DNA of 64,000 nt from Ambrosia x helenae (GCA_030844895.1 JAUTDX010007081.1:434001-498000); one strand, 5' to 3'; counted from the stretch's first letter, positions 23,558 through 34,929 are shown. Numbers and translations: made by a program. The notes: generated by a model from the sequence alone, not told the origin.

Positions 23558-26500
23558 GTGCAGAGAGTTTCCAGGGGCTTAAACAGCATATGGTATGTTG
23601 ATAGTGGAGGCTCTATGCACATGACTGGATGCAGATACCTGATAAACAATTTTATCAGCCAAAGAGAAGGATCTGTATCCTTTGGGAACAATGCTAAGGG
23701 ATATGTGCTAGGACATGGCAATGTCTCCTCTGGCAAAATAAAGTTTGACAAGGTCAATCTGGTTGAAAACCTTGAATACAACTTGCTAAGTGTGTCACAA
23801 ATGTGTGATAAAGGATATTCTTCCTTTTTCACAAAAACAACATGCAAGATCATCTCACCAGAAGGCCAGAAGTTGATAGAGAAGATCATTGAAGATCATA
23901 CTTTGCTGATTGCCAAAAGATGTGGCAATGTCTATGCAGTGGACATTGAAAAAGACAAAGTACTGAACAACACTGCCTGTTTCTTCTCAAGGGCATCAAC
24001 TTCAGAAACTGATCTCTGGCACAGGAGACTTGGCCATGTGAACTTTAAAACCATAAATAAAGTCACAAAAATGGGCTTGGTCAGAGGTCTACCCTTAAAA
24101 GTATACCAGTGTCAAGAACACTGTGTATCCTGTTTAAAGGGAAAACAGCATAAGTCCTCCTATAAGTCTATTGAAGAATAAAAAACAACTGCATGTCTTC
24201 AACTACTCCATATGGACTTATTTGGACCTGTCAAGATTATGAGCCTTGGTAAGAAGAAGTACTGCTTAGTCATCATTGATGACTACTCAAGATTCACATG
24301 GGTATTCTTCTTATTCTCCAAGGATGAGGCTGCTGAAATCATCAAGGTCTTCATTCTACAAGTGGAGAAACAATATTCTCTACCTGTCAAAACCATTAGA
24401 AGTGATAATGGGACAGAGTTCAGGAACAAAACTCTGAATGACTTCTGTTTGTCTAAAGGGATTATTAGACAATTCAGTGTTGCCAGAACTCCTGAACAAA
24501 ATGGTGTGGTAGAAAGGAAGAACAGAACCTTAATAGAGGGAGCAAGAACAATGTTAGCTGATTCTGGGCTACCCTTGTACTTTTGGGCAGACTCAGTTAA
24601 CACATCATGTTATGTTCAGAATAGAGTTCTTGTGGTCAAGAGACATTCCAAGACTGCCTATGAAGTTCTTCATGGCATGAAGCCCCTTATCTCCTTTTTC
24701 AGGGCTTTTGGGTGTCAATGTTTCATCTTGAACATCAAGGAATCTATTTCAAAGTTTGCTGCCAAAGTTGACTCAGGTTACTTTCTTGGTTACTCTTCAA
24801 CTAGAAAAGCCTACAAGGTTTTTAATTCTCACACCAGGATAGTAGAAGAAACATTGAATGTCAAGTTCAATGAGTCAAAACACACTCTTATTCCAGCACA
24901 TCCTGCTGAACTTTTTGACCTTGACAACTTCCATTTTGAACCTGAGAAGACTGTTACTTCATCAAAACCTACTTATTATGGTGACCAAAGGTTTGATGAT
25001 GAGGATCCCACACCATGGACTCCTCAAACAGTTATCAAGTCAACTTCAAAATCATCAGAAGTTCCACAAACTTCTGATCAAACAAGTACTGAGGAACAAA
25101 CTCAAACTTCTGGTTCAGTAGATCCAACTACTGAAGATCAAGGAACATCTGAACCAGATATTATAGACCTTAGTAGTTTGTTTGAAGAACATGAGCCACC
25201 TACACCTGTCAGTGGTTTACAACAACTGATTGAACACAGAGATCATCCACTTGATCAAATCATGGGTGATATAGCTTCAGGTGTTCTTACCAGAAACCAG
25301 CTCTCCAACTTTTGCCTATTTTCAACCTTTATCTCACAGTTGGAACCAAAGAAGTACCAGGAAGCCCTCAAAGACAATAATTGGGTGCAAGCTATGCAAG
25401 ATGAACTGCTTCAGTTCAACAAGCAACAGGTCTGGGAAATCTGTCCCTTACCTCCAAACAAGCAACCAATTGGCACAAGATGGGTTTTCAGGAACAAACA
25501 AGATGAAGCTGGTATAATAATCAAGAACAAGGCAAGACTGGTAGTTCAAGGGTACTCTCAAGAAGAGGGAATAGACTATGATGAAACCTTTGCTCCAGTT
25601 GCAAGGCTTGAGGCCATCAGGTTATTTCTGACCTATGCCATTTCCAACAAAATTAAAGTTTATCAAATGGATGTAAAGAGTGCATTTTTGTATGGAAAGA
25701 TAAAAGAGGAGGTGTATGTCTGTCAGCCACCTGGGTTTGAGGATCCTTCTCATCCTGAGTGGGTGTACAAACTGGACAAAGCTCTCTATGGGCTCAAACA
25801 GGCTCCAAGAGCCTGGTATGATACACTCTCCACCTTTTTACTCAAAAATAACTTTACAAGAGGTGCCATTGATAAAACTCTTTTCATTAAACATGTTGGA
25901 AATCATGTCCTACTTGTTCAAATTTATGTTGATGATATCATTTTTGGTTCAACAAACACAAAACTGTGTGATGATTTTAAGAAACTCATGCAATCAAAAT
26001 TTGAGATGAGTACCATGGGAGAACTGCAGTACTTTCTGGGACTGCAGATCAAGCAACAAACAAATGGAACTTTTATACATCAATCAAAATATGTTAAAGA
26101 ATTATTAAACAAATTTTCTTTAAAAGACTGTAAATCATGTTCCACTCCCATGACACCAATCACACAAGTTGAACCTGATGATCAAGGAAAACAGGTTGAT
26201 CAAACCATGTACAGATGCATGATAGGTTCTCTTTTATATCTAACTGCTTCTAGACCAGATATTATGTTTTGAACATGTGTCTGTGCTAGATATCAATCAG
26301 CACCAAGAGAATCACACCTTATAGCAGTCAAAAGAATTTTCAGATATCTGAAAGGAACTCCAACACTTGGGATTTGGTATCCTGCTTCAAGCAATACCAA
26401 GTTATCAGCTTTTTCAGATAGTGACTATGCAGGGTGTAAGATGACAAGAAAGTCAACATCTGGTGGTTGTCAATTCTTGGGTAACTGTCTAGTGTCATGG

Positions 26501-26866
26501 CAATCAAAGAAGCAAACATCTGTTGCAACTTCAACTGCTGAAGCTGAATACATTGCAGCTGCAAGTTGTACATCACAGATACAATGGCTCCAATATCAAC
26601 TTCTTGATTATGGAATCAAAGAAACCAAGACACCTTTGTTTGTAGACAGCAAATCTGCCATTAGCATCATTCAAAATCCGGTACAGTTCTCAAAAACTAA
26701 ACATATTGAGATCAGGTACCATTTCATAAGAGATTGCTATGAAAAAGGCAAGATTGAGGTGAAGCATGTAGCAACAGCTAATCAAATAGCTGACATCTTC
26801 ACAAAACCCCTTGACACATCAACATTTCAGAAGTTAGTATCCATGCTTGGGATGCTAAATTTGTAA
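23558..26866 (+). pseudogene. Copia Pol: protease, integrase, RT, RNase H, with two in-frame stops
   Basis: Protease has the active-site DSG in WYVDSGGSMHMTG (about 23591), where most copia proteins have DSGCS. The integrase HHCC region is in HRRLGHVN...CQEHCVSC (about 24020-24140). The integrase core shows MDLFGP, RSDNGTEF and a Glu in NGVVERKNRTL (24209-24530). Reverse transcriptase has QMDVKSAFLYG and the catalytic YVDD (about 25927). RNase H has SDSDYAG, STAEAEY and VDSKSA (26410-26670), ending with FTKPLD. All pieces lie in one frame but are interrupted by TAA at 24179-24181 and TGA at 26270-26272. The product would be three fragments, so the enzyme set is dead in this copy unless the stops are read through. 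Confidence 0.9.
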
Positions 26867-26924
26867 GTGTTTATTTTATTGTTCTGCACATATTTTTCAT
26901 TTTTCACTTACAAAAAGACAAAAA

Positions 26925-27275
26925 GTCTGAAACAAAACTTCTGAAAAGAGAGAAACTACTGATGAACAAAACATCAGTATGGGGATATTTTCTGAAAAGT
27001 GAATAACTTCTGATAAAATAACCTTCAGAAGTTATGAATAAAGTATTTATAAAACATTTCTCATCAGCTGTTAAACTACTGAAGAGGAAATGGGAACTAC
27101 TGATGAAGATAATCCTTCATCAGCAGTTTAGTCAAAAAGGGCAAATCTGACTTTTCCCATCATCAGAAGTTTTGACCTAGTCGGTTTAAAACTTCTGATA
27201 AAGAGATTTTTAACCTAGGCGGTTTAAAACTTCTAATAAAGAAGATCCAAGCGGTTAAAAACTTCTGATAAATAT
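26925..27275 (+). promoter_or_regulatory. Dense array of AACTNCTGA / TCAGNAGTT motifs
   Basis: This is the non-coding gap between pol and the third ORF. By eye I count ten exact copies of AACTNCTGA or its complement in about 330 bp, in both orientations, the first two at 26936-26944 and 26954-26962. One more copy is altered by one base (AACTTCTAA). Near the right end the unit extends to CGGTTTAAAACTTCTGATAA, present three times with small changes. The same word is frequent in the LTRs. Function is unknown: possibly a protein-binding array, a promoter for the third ORF, or an RNA signal. Confidence 0.6.
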
Positions 27276-27389
27276 CTTTGTTCAACACTTATCCTCTCAA
27301 ACTCAAAAATTCCCTCCTTCTCTCTCAAGAAAGCTCTCAAACCTAAACTTGCAAATCAACTGTTCGATCAACAAAAAAACCCAAACCAC

Positions 27390-30300
27390 ATGGCTCTCAT
27401 TCTAAAACAGAGACACAATCAAAGGGCCTTTCTTAAAAAACAAGAAGGCTGGTCCCAATACGATGAGATCATTGATCTTGTCGTAAAATCCCAACATTTT
27501 ACTGCTCTCACAATCGACCCACCAATTCATACTGAAACTCTAAATGAGTTCTGGGCTAATGCTGAGACGGTGACGGCTGATGATGAAATTATTTCCCTCA
27601 ACTTAAGAATAAAGGGGAAACCAATGACCATCGCACCGGCCACACTGGCAACAAGACTGGGCCTGAATGATGTAACTGCCCCTGATCATGTTGCTAATTC
27701 TGACATTCACTTAACCATGACAGAGTGTGGTTATCAAGGTACTCTCTCCCATGCTACTATCTTCAAAAAATATTTTGAACCAAAATACAAGCTTTTGTTT
27801 CATTATATTATTATGTGTTTGAGTCCAAAGACAAGGTCTTGTGACCAGATGCCCTCTACTTTTCAACCAATATTTCATTCCATAGTGAATGAAACCAAAT
27901 TCAGGGCATCAAAATTATTTTTCAATGAGTTGGTGTTACATCATAATAATACCAAGAAAAAGTTTTTGTTATACCCAAGGTTCATTATGCAATGCATAAT
28001 AGGGGAACTGGGTAATGAGGTGCTTTTGGGAAAAGTTTCAACTTTAAATCCATTAACCTCACAAGCATACTCTAGGCATAACAAACCGGCTTCCTGGCCA
28101 GAAGATGATCAGGGAGAACAACAAAAAGTCCCCCTGAAACCCACATCTTCCAAACTCACACCATCAAAAGCCAAAAAGCCCAAGCCAACAAAGACAATAA
28201 CCCACCAACCCAAAAGAAAAGCTGTTCAGGAGGTTGAGATGCCTGAACATGCTCATGAGCAATCTGCTCTTCAAATAGGTGAGACTGAAACACCCTCTCA
28301 GTCTCATCCATCTCAAACCCCACCAAGAGCACCCATAAAAATCTTATTCAAAAGAAAAAGACTTAGAAAAACTGTTGTAACTGACACTTCTTTTGAAACT
28401 ACTGACCAACCTATTGAACCTATTGCCCAAACTTCTGAACCAACCCCTCAAATTTCTGAACCAGAGGCAATAGAGATTGCCAAACTTCTCTCTGGGCTAA
28501 AAGAGATAGTCCCATCTGATAATGTCAGTCCCCTACAACCACAACAAACAGGGGACATAACCACAGAATCAGACATGGATGTGGACATCACTAGCCCTAA
28601 CCCAAGAGATGAGGGTGGACCAGAGTCTTTAAGCCCAATCTTAGAGACTCTTGGGGCATCTGAGGCTGCTACTACTCAGTTACCACCCAGTGGTGGATCT
28701 GAGGATAGAAGTAAAACAGCTAAGACCTCAAATGTGGCAACTACTGATGAAGGCTTAATGCCTGAAGTAGGAAATCCTCAGAACCAAGAACAAGAGGTTC
28801 ATGAGAGAACTGAGTTGGGCTCAGCTCATGATTTAACTGAGAAAGTCCTCATTGAGGACAACATCAGGGATTCAGATGATTCCATTAATTTGGATGATGT
28901 TTCAACAACCAAAACTACTGAATTGACGACACTTTATGAAGGTCCTGTTTCAGGGGTATCCAGGCTCAAGAAGCTAGTCACCCCTGAACAGGTTAAAGCC
29001 CACTCAATCCCTAAAACCCCTAGAGTGGCATCCTCTGTACAACATGAGGATCTCCCAAAAACACACCCTTCACATCAAATGCCTACCCAATTCCCTGGGC
29101 AAACAAGCATAGACATGAACCAGCTATGCAGCCCAGAGGGTCCCCTGTACCACATGATGAGCACACTCATCAAAAATCACTTCCAAACATACACAGCTAA
29201 CTTGGAGTTGTCCATGAAGAACCAATTTGGAGTGATACAAACGAAGATGAATGATCTGTCCAACAAGATTGAATTCAACAGAAGACAGATTGCTACTCTT
29301 ACAGGTGAATTTTCCCAACCTTCTACTTCCAAAATTGATGAATCCAAAAAGGGGAAGAAAATCAGGGAACCTAAGGAGTCATTCGAAGCCAGGATAAGGG
29401 CAAGAATGGCTATCCTTGAAAGAGATCAGAAGAATCAAGCCAGAAAAGAAAAACTGGCCAAACAATTTGGTGTCTCTATTCAAGAAATAGAAGATGCTGA
29501 AAACTCTGATGAATCCCAAGGGCACAATGAAGAAACTTCTGATGACCAAAGTTCTGATGAAGAATCAGAAAGTACTGAAGACAATCCTTCAGTAGTTGAC
29601 AAACCATCAGCAGTTGTCAACCCATCAGAGGTTAACACTTCCAAACCTCAACAAACTAAACCTTCCAGATCCACTGAACAAATCAAACCAACTTCTGCTC
29701 CTCCAAGGCCTACAACAACCACTACCATGACTGTCCTAACCCCTGCTCCAATCTCTCAATCTACTGAACTTCTTGAGCAAAGGTTAAAAGCAGTTCAACA
29801 AAAAGCCAAGGAAGACCAGATTTGGAAAAATCTGGAACACAGGGATGATTTAGAGTTTGAAGAGAAGCTCCAGGCTTATCAAGCTGAACTGGAAAGACAG
29901 GCTGAAATTGATCATGTTGCTGAAGAAGACAAAAGACACCAACTGGTGTCTTACATCACAAAGAACAGCAAGACTAAAGCCTACACATTCAAGGGACTCT
30001 CTATGCAAGAGCTGACAAGAAGGGCACAACTCATTGCAGACAAACTGGCCACAAGTAAAGAAGGAAAGGCCAAGAGAGCCCAGATGATAGATGAATTAGT
30101 AGCAGATGGCTATGGTTCAAAAGCCTCAGTATCCAGATGGAAAGAAGAAAGACTGGTGGATACTTATCGAAAATATAAGGCTGCCAAGGCTGCAAATCCA
30201 GAGAAGTTTCAAACTACTGATCCTTCAAGATCAGTAGTTAGAACTTCTGGTATGTCAACAAGAAGGCCTGCTACTCAAAGAAAGAAAACAGAGGACAATG

Positions 30301-30866
30301 TCAAAACTGATTTCAAAATGGTACTACTTGAAGGAAGTTCAGTAGTTCATTCAGATTTTGACATTGAGGAGAAACCTCTGTTAACACAATTCAGGGATCC
30401 TTCCACTTTTGCCTACCAAATCCAAAAGACTATCAAAGAAAAGATACATACCAAGGTAGTGACTGAACACCATCTCCCAACTATTCAGATGCCTGATATG
30501 CAACAACAACAACAAGGAAGAGACTCCCACCTGAGGCTTACTGAAACAGAAAGCATCCAACACTCAGGATCATCAACCCAAGGGACAAGTCTGGTTCCCT
30601 ATTCCTCTGACTTTAACAAGTCAAAGGTACCTATCATCAGATGGTCACTTACTGCTAACAACTCAGTATTGTTGACAAGAAGAGACCTTTCAAGCAGGGC
30701 TTACAAGAAGATCAGTGATCTAAAGAAACTGTCAACACAAGACCTGCTCACAATTCAACATCTAGAACCACAGAGAGGATCTCTATCTGATGGACAGTTA
30801 AACCAGCTCAAGAACACTATGTATAAAGAAATATGGAAGATTGTTCAAGACAGAAGAAGATCATAA
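27390..30866 (+). CDS. Third ORF of SIRE-type copia element, 1158 codons, intact
   Basis: A single open frame begins at ATG (TGGCTCTCATTC follows) and ends TAA 41 bp before the 3' LTR. Residues 1-240 look globular, with FWANAETV, LNLRIKGKPMTIAPATLA and YPRFIMQCIIGELGNEVLL. Residues about 240-580 are low in complexity and rich in Pro, Thr, Ser and Glu, with basic patches such as KAKKPKPTK. Coiled-coil-like segments follow at about 590-650 and 790-860. The C-terminus (about 1075-1158) looks ordered again. SIRE elements are known to carry an env-like ORF in this place, but I see no signal peptide and no clear membrane segment, so an envelope role is not supported here. A nuclear or RNA-bound accessory role is possible but unproven. 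It is undamaged although gag-pol of the same copy is broken. Confidence 0.85.
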   Translation: MALILKQRHNQRAFLKKQEGWSQYDEIIDLVVKSQHFTALTIDPPIHTETLNEFWANAETVTADDEIISLNLRIKGKPMTIAPATLATRLGLNDVTAPDHVANSDIHLTMTECGYQGTLSHATIFKKYFEPKYKLLFHYIIMCLSPKTRSCDQMPSTFQPIFHSIVNETKFRASKLFFNELVLHHNNTKKKFLLYPRFIMQCIIGELGNEVLLGKVSTLNPLTSQAYSRHNKPASWPEDDQGEQQKVPLKPTSSKLTPSKAKKPKPTKTITHQPKRKAVQEVEMPEHAHEQSALQIGETETPSQSHPSQTPPRAPIKILFKRKRLRKTVVTDTSFETTDQPIEPIAQTSEPTPQISEPEAIEIAKLLSGLKEIVPSDNVSPLQPQQTGDITTESDMDVDITSPNPRDEGGPESLSPILETLGASEAATTQLPPSGGSEDRSKTAKTSNVATTDEGLMPEVGNPQNQEQEVHERTELGSAHDLTEKVLIEDNIRDSDDSINLDDVSTTKTTELTTLYEGPVSGVSRLKKLVTPEQVKAHSIPKTPRVASSVQHEDLPKTHPSHQMPTQFPGQTSIDMNQLCSPEGPLYHMMSTLIKNHFQTYTANLELSMKNQFGVIQTKMNDLSNKIEFNRRQIATLTGEFSQPSTSKIDESKKGKKIREPKESFEARIRARMAILERDQKNQARKEKLAKQFGVSIQEIEDAENSDESQGHNEETSDDQSSDEESESTEDNPSVVDKPSAVVNPSEVNTSKPQQTKPSRSTEQIKPTSAPPRPTTTTTMTVLTPAPISQSTELLEQRLKAVQQKAKEDQIWKNLEHRDDLEFEEKLQAYQAELERQAEIDHVAEEDKRHQLVSYITKNSKTKAYTFKGLSMQELTRRAQLIADKLATSKEGKAKRAQMIDELVADGYGSKASVSRWKEERLVDTYRKYKAAKAANPEKFQTTDPSRSVVRTSGMSTRRPATQRKKTEDNVKTDFKMVLLEGSSVVHSDFDIEEKPLLTQFRDPSTFAYQIQKTIKEKIHTKVVTEHHLPTIQMPDMQQQQQGRDSHLRLTETESIQHSGSSTQGTSLVPYSSDFNKSKVPIIRWSLTANNSVLLTRRDLSSRAYKKISDLKKLSTQDLLTIQHLEPQRGSLSDGQLNQLKNTMYKEIWKIVQDRRRS

Positions 30867-30895
30867 GGAATTAGTAAGGTTTTGGCTTCATCAAT

Positions 30896-30907
30896 CCAGG
30901 GGGAGAT
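30896..30907 (+). promoter_or_regulatory. Polypurine tract of copia element
   Basis: The tract CAGGGGGAGAT lies directly before the 3' LTR and primes plus-strand DNA synthesis. Confidence 0.8.
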
Positions 30908-31627
30908 TGTTAGGACAAAGAGGATTGGTGAAACCACTTTTGGAAACCTTAGTCTAATTCACTTCTGTCATTTTGGCTAAGTATAGAAGAACTGAAGAGA
31001 AGACAAGAAACTGCTGAAGAGAAGATATGAGAAGTGCTGAAGAAGAAACTTCATCAGAAGTTCTGAAGTCCAAACCAGACAAGTTCACTTCAAAAGTACT
31101 GAAGACAAACTACTCATCAGTAGTTTGTCATTCATCAGCACTTAGCATCAGATATTTATCACCGCCTCTTGTATCAGTAGTTTATTGTTTATTATTACTT
31201 TTAGCTGTAATTGTTTGTTTCAATGTTGCAACTTGTGCAACTTGTTTCTGATATTTGTATACTTGCTTTATCAGCAAGATACATGTATGTAAACGTCTAT
31301 AAATAGGAGGCTTCAACCTTCTATTTTAGATATTGATTTTTAATAGAAAAATCCTTCAAACACTTTCACTGTTCTATTCCATTTCAGTGTTTATTGTGAA
31401 TCTGCCTAAGTATCTAATTCTCATTTACTGCTTAGATTCATAATAAATACTTGTCATTACTAGTTTCAATCATCAAGGGGAAGTAATAACTCCTCTTAAG
31501 TATAAAAAGTGTTGCTTTAACTTATACATTCCGCTGTGCTTATAATCTGATATACAAGAGCTTGCTAAACACTTAAGTGTCAAAGATAGCAAGTTCTTAC
31601 TTAAACAAAGAGCAAACTGATCCAACA
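30908..31627 (+). repeat. 3' LTR of copia element
   Basis: 720 bp, matching the 5' LTR except for three substitutions noticed by eye. It is followed by the target duplication CAAAT. Confidence 0.95.
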
Positions 31628-31792
31628 CAAATTTTAGATACAAATTCTATATGAATAAGACAATAAAAAGTGACAATTCAATATTATCGATTTTGTTCAA
31701 GTTATTATGAAAATGAATGAATATAATATATTACGAAGTTATCTTTAAAAAAAAACTCACAAATAAAGAAGCCAGAAAACTATAAAACACGC

Positions 31793-31985
31793 CAATGATG
31801 TTGTAGCCTAGCGGTTACAACGGAGGTGGGAAGGTTATTCCCTATGAGGTTCCTGCCCGAAAGGTACCTGGTTCGAGTCCCGCCGTCCATTGAAAAAAAA
31901 TATACCCAATAGGTTGGGATAATCTAATAGGTGATATTTGATAAAACATTCGGATCTATTTACTGCAATTGTAGTGATGACAGAA
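31793..31985 (+). mobile_element. tRNA-derived SINE
   Basis: The A box TAGCCTAGCGGTTAC (about 31805-31817) and the B box GGTTCGAGTCCC (31870-31881) have the right order and spacing for an internal polymerase III promoter. An A-rich, tRNA-unrelated tail follows. It is not a working tRNA gene: no cloverleaf arms close around it. The right end is approximate. Confidence 0.65.
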
Positions 31986-32401
31986 GCAATAGTCTAGAAC
32001 CATGGTGGTGATTGTTGGAGTCAACGCAGGGACTGGTCAGGTAGTCAACGGAAGTCAACGACCGCTAAACTCATTCAATCAGGAAGGGTGCAAGTGGAGA
32101 GGTATAAACAACTACACGACTACTTAGTGTTATCAATATAGTTGTTATGACATGATTCCAACATCATTGTGTTTGAAGCAAACTTACTTATTCGAATTGT
32201 TGGCCGATTGAACATGTTTATGTATACCAGGGAAGTACGAGATGAGATATACAAAAGTTTGGATGCAATTTGGATGTAATTTCATCAACATTCATTATTT
32301 CTTATGCAAATCAACATTCATTATTTCTTATGCATATCGCCTGTTAATATTCACAAAGTTGTTTTACACATCGTTGGAATATTTTTCTTTTATTGCTGCA
32401 G

Positions 32402-32960
32402 GTGTTTCAATATGCAAAAACTGATATTAACAGCAATAAGCTTTCACACCTTCCAACTTGCTATAGGAGAGTAAGATACTTTAAAGCCTCTTAATCTACA
32501 TTGTTTTGCCTTTCTTTGCTATAATGTATTTTATCGTATTCATCGGCCTACTCAAATCGCTAAAGACATTAGATGTGCCGAATAATTTGTTATGTGAATT
32601 GATTAACGAATAAGAGACATTTGATCATTGATATATCAATTTCTTACAGCTTTTGATACATATATTTGTGAACCGTGATCATTTCGTTAATACATCATGC
32701 AAGCATGCCATGTTATTTGATTTGATAATGACATTGTTTTTGCATTTTGTTTGATTAGAAGGAAGCTTTAAATAGGAAGTATGAGGAGTGTGCTGATGGT
32801 TATTAGAAACGTACAAATAAATTGTGAATATAAATAGGATGATTATTTAAATGATTAGATTGATTAGTCTCTAAATTTGTTGTTTTCATATGTACCAGAT
32901 GTATAATTACAGGTTCTTGCCCAATGCACAAAGATTAGATACGCTCAACAAATGCAACAG
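32402..32960 (+). pseudogene. Exon remnants of an unrecognised host gene
   Basis: Three segments have clean splice borders, all in phase 0. 32402-32470 (after TGCAG, before GTAAGA) encodes VFQYAKTDINSNKLSHLPTC plus YRR. The second starts at 32759 after ATTAG and encodes KEALNRKYEECADGY, then meets a TAG. The third, 32913-32960 (after TACAG, before GTAAGT), encodes VLAQCTKIRYAQQMQQ. They look like pieces of one plant gene but I cannot name it. They lie upstream of a Helitron 3' end at 34151, so capture by that Helitron is a reasonable inference. The stop and small size argue against a working gene. Confidence 0.5.
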
Positions 32961-34120
32961 GTAAGTTCAAAATTGTTCCCACCTGTTAATCTTGGGGGGT
33001 GTATGGAATTTGCTTTTAACTTTGATGACCAGTTCACATTTGCCATATTTGGGAGGCCTATGGGTATAATCAAGCCAAGTCGACAGTGACAATCTAAACT
33101 CAAAAATTGAGACTCAATCGTTCTTTATTTCCAAGCTCGCCCTTTGTTATATAATTGGTAATTTCAAATCAAATTAACATTATAGAAATAGTAAGCAAGG
33201 TTTATATAAATCGACTACGGGTAAGAGCTTCCTACACAACACAAATTTAGCACAAAAGTCATGGCTTTGGTTTCGTCTAAATGGTCTCAAGTCGGTTTCA
33301 ATCGAATCCACAAACACGTTTTGCCAAATTTATTCATGTCAGTCAACCTACAAAAACTCCGATCATGTTCGGATTTGTTGATGTGCGGTTTGGGTTTTGG
33401 ACTGAATTTGGATGAACTTCGCCAATTTGGTTTGCTTCAACATATTATTCTGGTGCAACAACAATTTGGCTATATATATATTCTGTTTATACTATTAATC
33501 TTCATTAAAGTGGGTGCCAAGTTATCTATCCATTGATCTTACGTTGATGGTTATACGTTGTTAAATTTAATATTATAAATATAGCATAAGTTTTGTTTTT
33601 TGTATTCAATGGTTGAGGACTTGAGGTCTATTGACACATGGCATTAAGGTATATTCTTGGGTTATAATACAGATATTGCAGGGAATTTCTAGGCTGAAGA
33701 TGGAGTAATGAGGAGGTGCATGGCGGTTGCACTTATCAAGTATACAACACAATTGCTTGACTACGGCAAACAAACATCTCAGTGTAGTCTTTCTATCTAT
33801 CTTTGTAGATCATTGAGCTGCTTTTATGCATCGTAACTTTGGGTGCATGCTTTGCGACACTGAGCCGTAGTTGTTTCAACCATGAGTTAATTCAGGTTTT
33901 TAGTTGATTGGTTTTTGTTTTTACTTTGTGTTTCTTTTAAAATTGTGGTTTAGTTTGTGGATTTTCACAATGATGTTATTCAAATTCAAAGTTGGTTGCT
34001 TTTACAATTTTTTTACTTTGTATTATTTTTAAAGCTATGGTTTTTTGTAAGGAATTTGAGCATTGACTAAGTTTGTTTAAATATTGAGTTTGGAAAATTG
34101 GCATTAACGTGTCATGTGAA

Positions 34121-34151
34121 AAACGCGCAACGCGCGTATTAATACACCTAG
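34121..34151 (+). mobile_element. Helitron 3' terminus
   Basis: The hairpin ACGCGCAACGCGCGT (34123-34137) is followed by CTAG (34148-34151) and T. The element extends leftwards, probably past the exon remnants; its 5' end was not located. Confidence 0.65.
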
Positions 34152-34237
34152 TTATATTAAAAAATAAAAAAAATAAAAAAATAAAAACCCAATTCAAAAC
34201 ACAAAAAATACCAAAAAATAAAAGCTGATTTCGAAAC

Positions 34238-34350
34238 GCCTCGCTTTGGCCAAAGCGAGGCGCTTGGGGTCAAATTAGAATAACTTACCTCGGATCGAGG
34301 TAGTTAAAAAAAGTAACCAAAGCGCCTCGCTTAGGCCAAAGCGAGGCGCT
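34238..34350. repeat. Two palindromic CCTCGCTTTGG repeats
   Basis: A perfect palindrome of 26 bp at 34238-34263, centred on TTTGGCCAAA, is followed by a near copy at 34321-34348 in which TTTGG is TTAGG. The text CGCTTGGGGTCAAAT after the first copy matches that after the copy at 5079, so this is a dispersed repeat family. Confidence 0.65.
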
Positions 34351-34359
34351 TTGGGGGGG

Positions 34360-34925
34360 GGGGTGTTAATATAACCTCCCAACCATATACCTGATATTCT
34401 GATAAAGATAAAGAGTACCCGCTTATTGTATTATTTTATTTTTTATTTGTATATATGTATGACTAGATTATACCTCAGAAACGTTATGAGGTTGAGAAAT
34501 CTAATATGACATATCAATTTTACATATGAAATAGAATGATGCGCTTTACAGTTATATGCAGAAAAGCTTCGGGTAACACCTAAACAAAAACAATTAACAA
34601 TGTATCTTCAATGTTAACGTCTAACCTTAAACAATGTATAACTCTAACATTAATACATAACCTAAAACAATGTACAAGTCTAATGCTAACACATGTTAAA
34701 AATAGAATTCATATTTACTGATTTGAACATAATTAGTGACTTGCCTATATATGATTAATGAATTACCTGAATACTTTGTGTTTTTTATCCTGTATGAACA
34801 AAACCCCACAAAAAATTATCGTTTTTTCTCCATTTTTTATATAACACTATAGTATTCGTTGGAAAGATAATAAAACACTCGTTAATTTGATGTAATTTTT
34901 TCATTAAAAAATATCGTATATAAGA
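34360..34925. other. No gene recognised, AT-rich
   Basis: AT-rich intergenic sequence with short repeated phrases (AACAATGTATA, AACATTAATAC) and no ORF of note. Confidence 0.4.
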
Positions 34926-34929
34926 TATT

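Larger units (their letters stand above)
20089..31627 (+). mobile_element. Complete Ty1/copia retrotransposon (SIRE/Maximus-like) with a third ORF
   Basis: LTRs of 720 bp (20089-20808 and 30908-31627) begin TGTTAGGACAAAG and end CCAACA. Target duplication CAAAT lies at 20084-20088 and 31628-31632. The primer site TGGTATCAGAGC (20811-20822) follows the left LTR, and the purine tract CAGGGGGAGAT precedes the right one. Gene order is gag, protease, integrase, reverse transcriptase, RNase H, which defines Ty1/copia, then a long extra ORF before the 3' LTR as in the SIRE lineage. By eye the two LTRs differ at three positions (near 20270, 20345 and 20775), so the insertion is young. Gag-pol has two frame changes and two in-frame stops, so this copy is probably not autonomous. 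Confidence 0.95.

Noticed and set aside
27390..30866. Third copia ORF as a retroviral envelope
   Set aside because: No signal peptide, no clear membrane segment, and a mostly hydrophilic sequence.
31804..31881. Possible tRNA gene
   Set aside because: A and B boxes are present but no cloverleaf pairs around them; a SINE head fits better.
33261..33536. 91-codon ORF starting MALVSSKWSQVGF
   Set aside because: No recognised domain or splice support.
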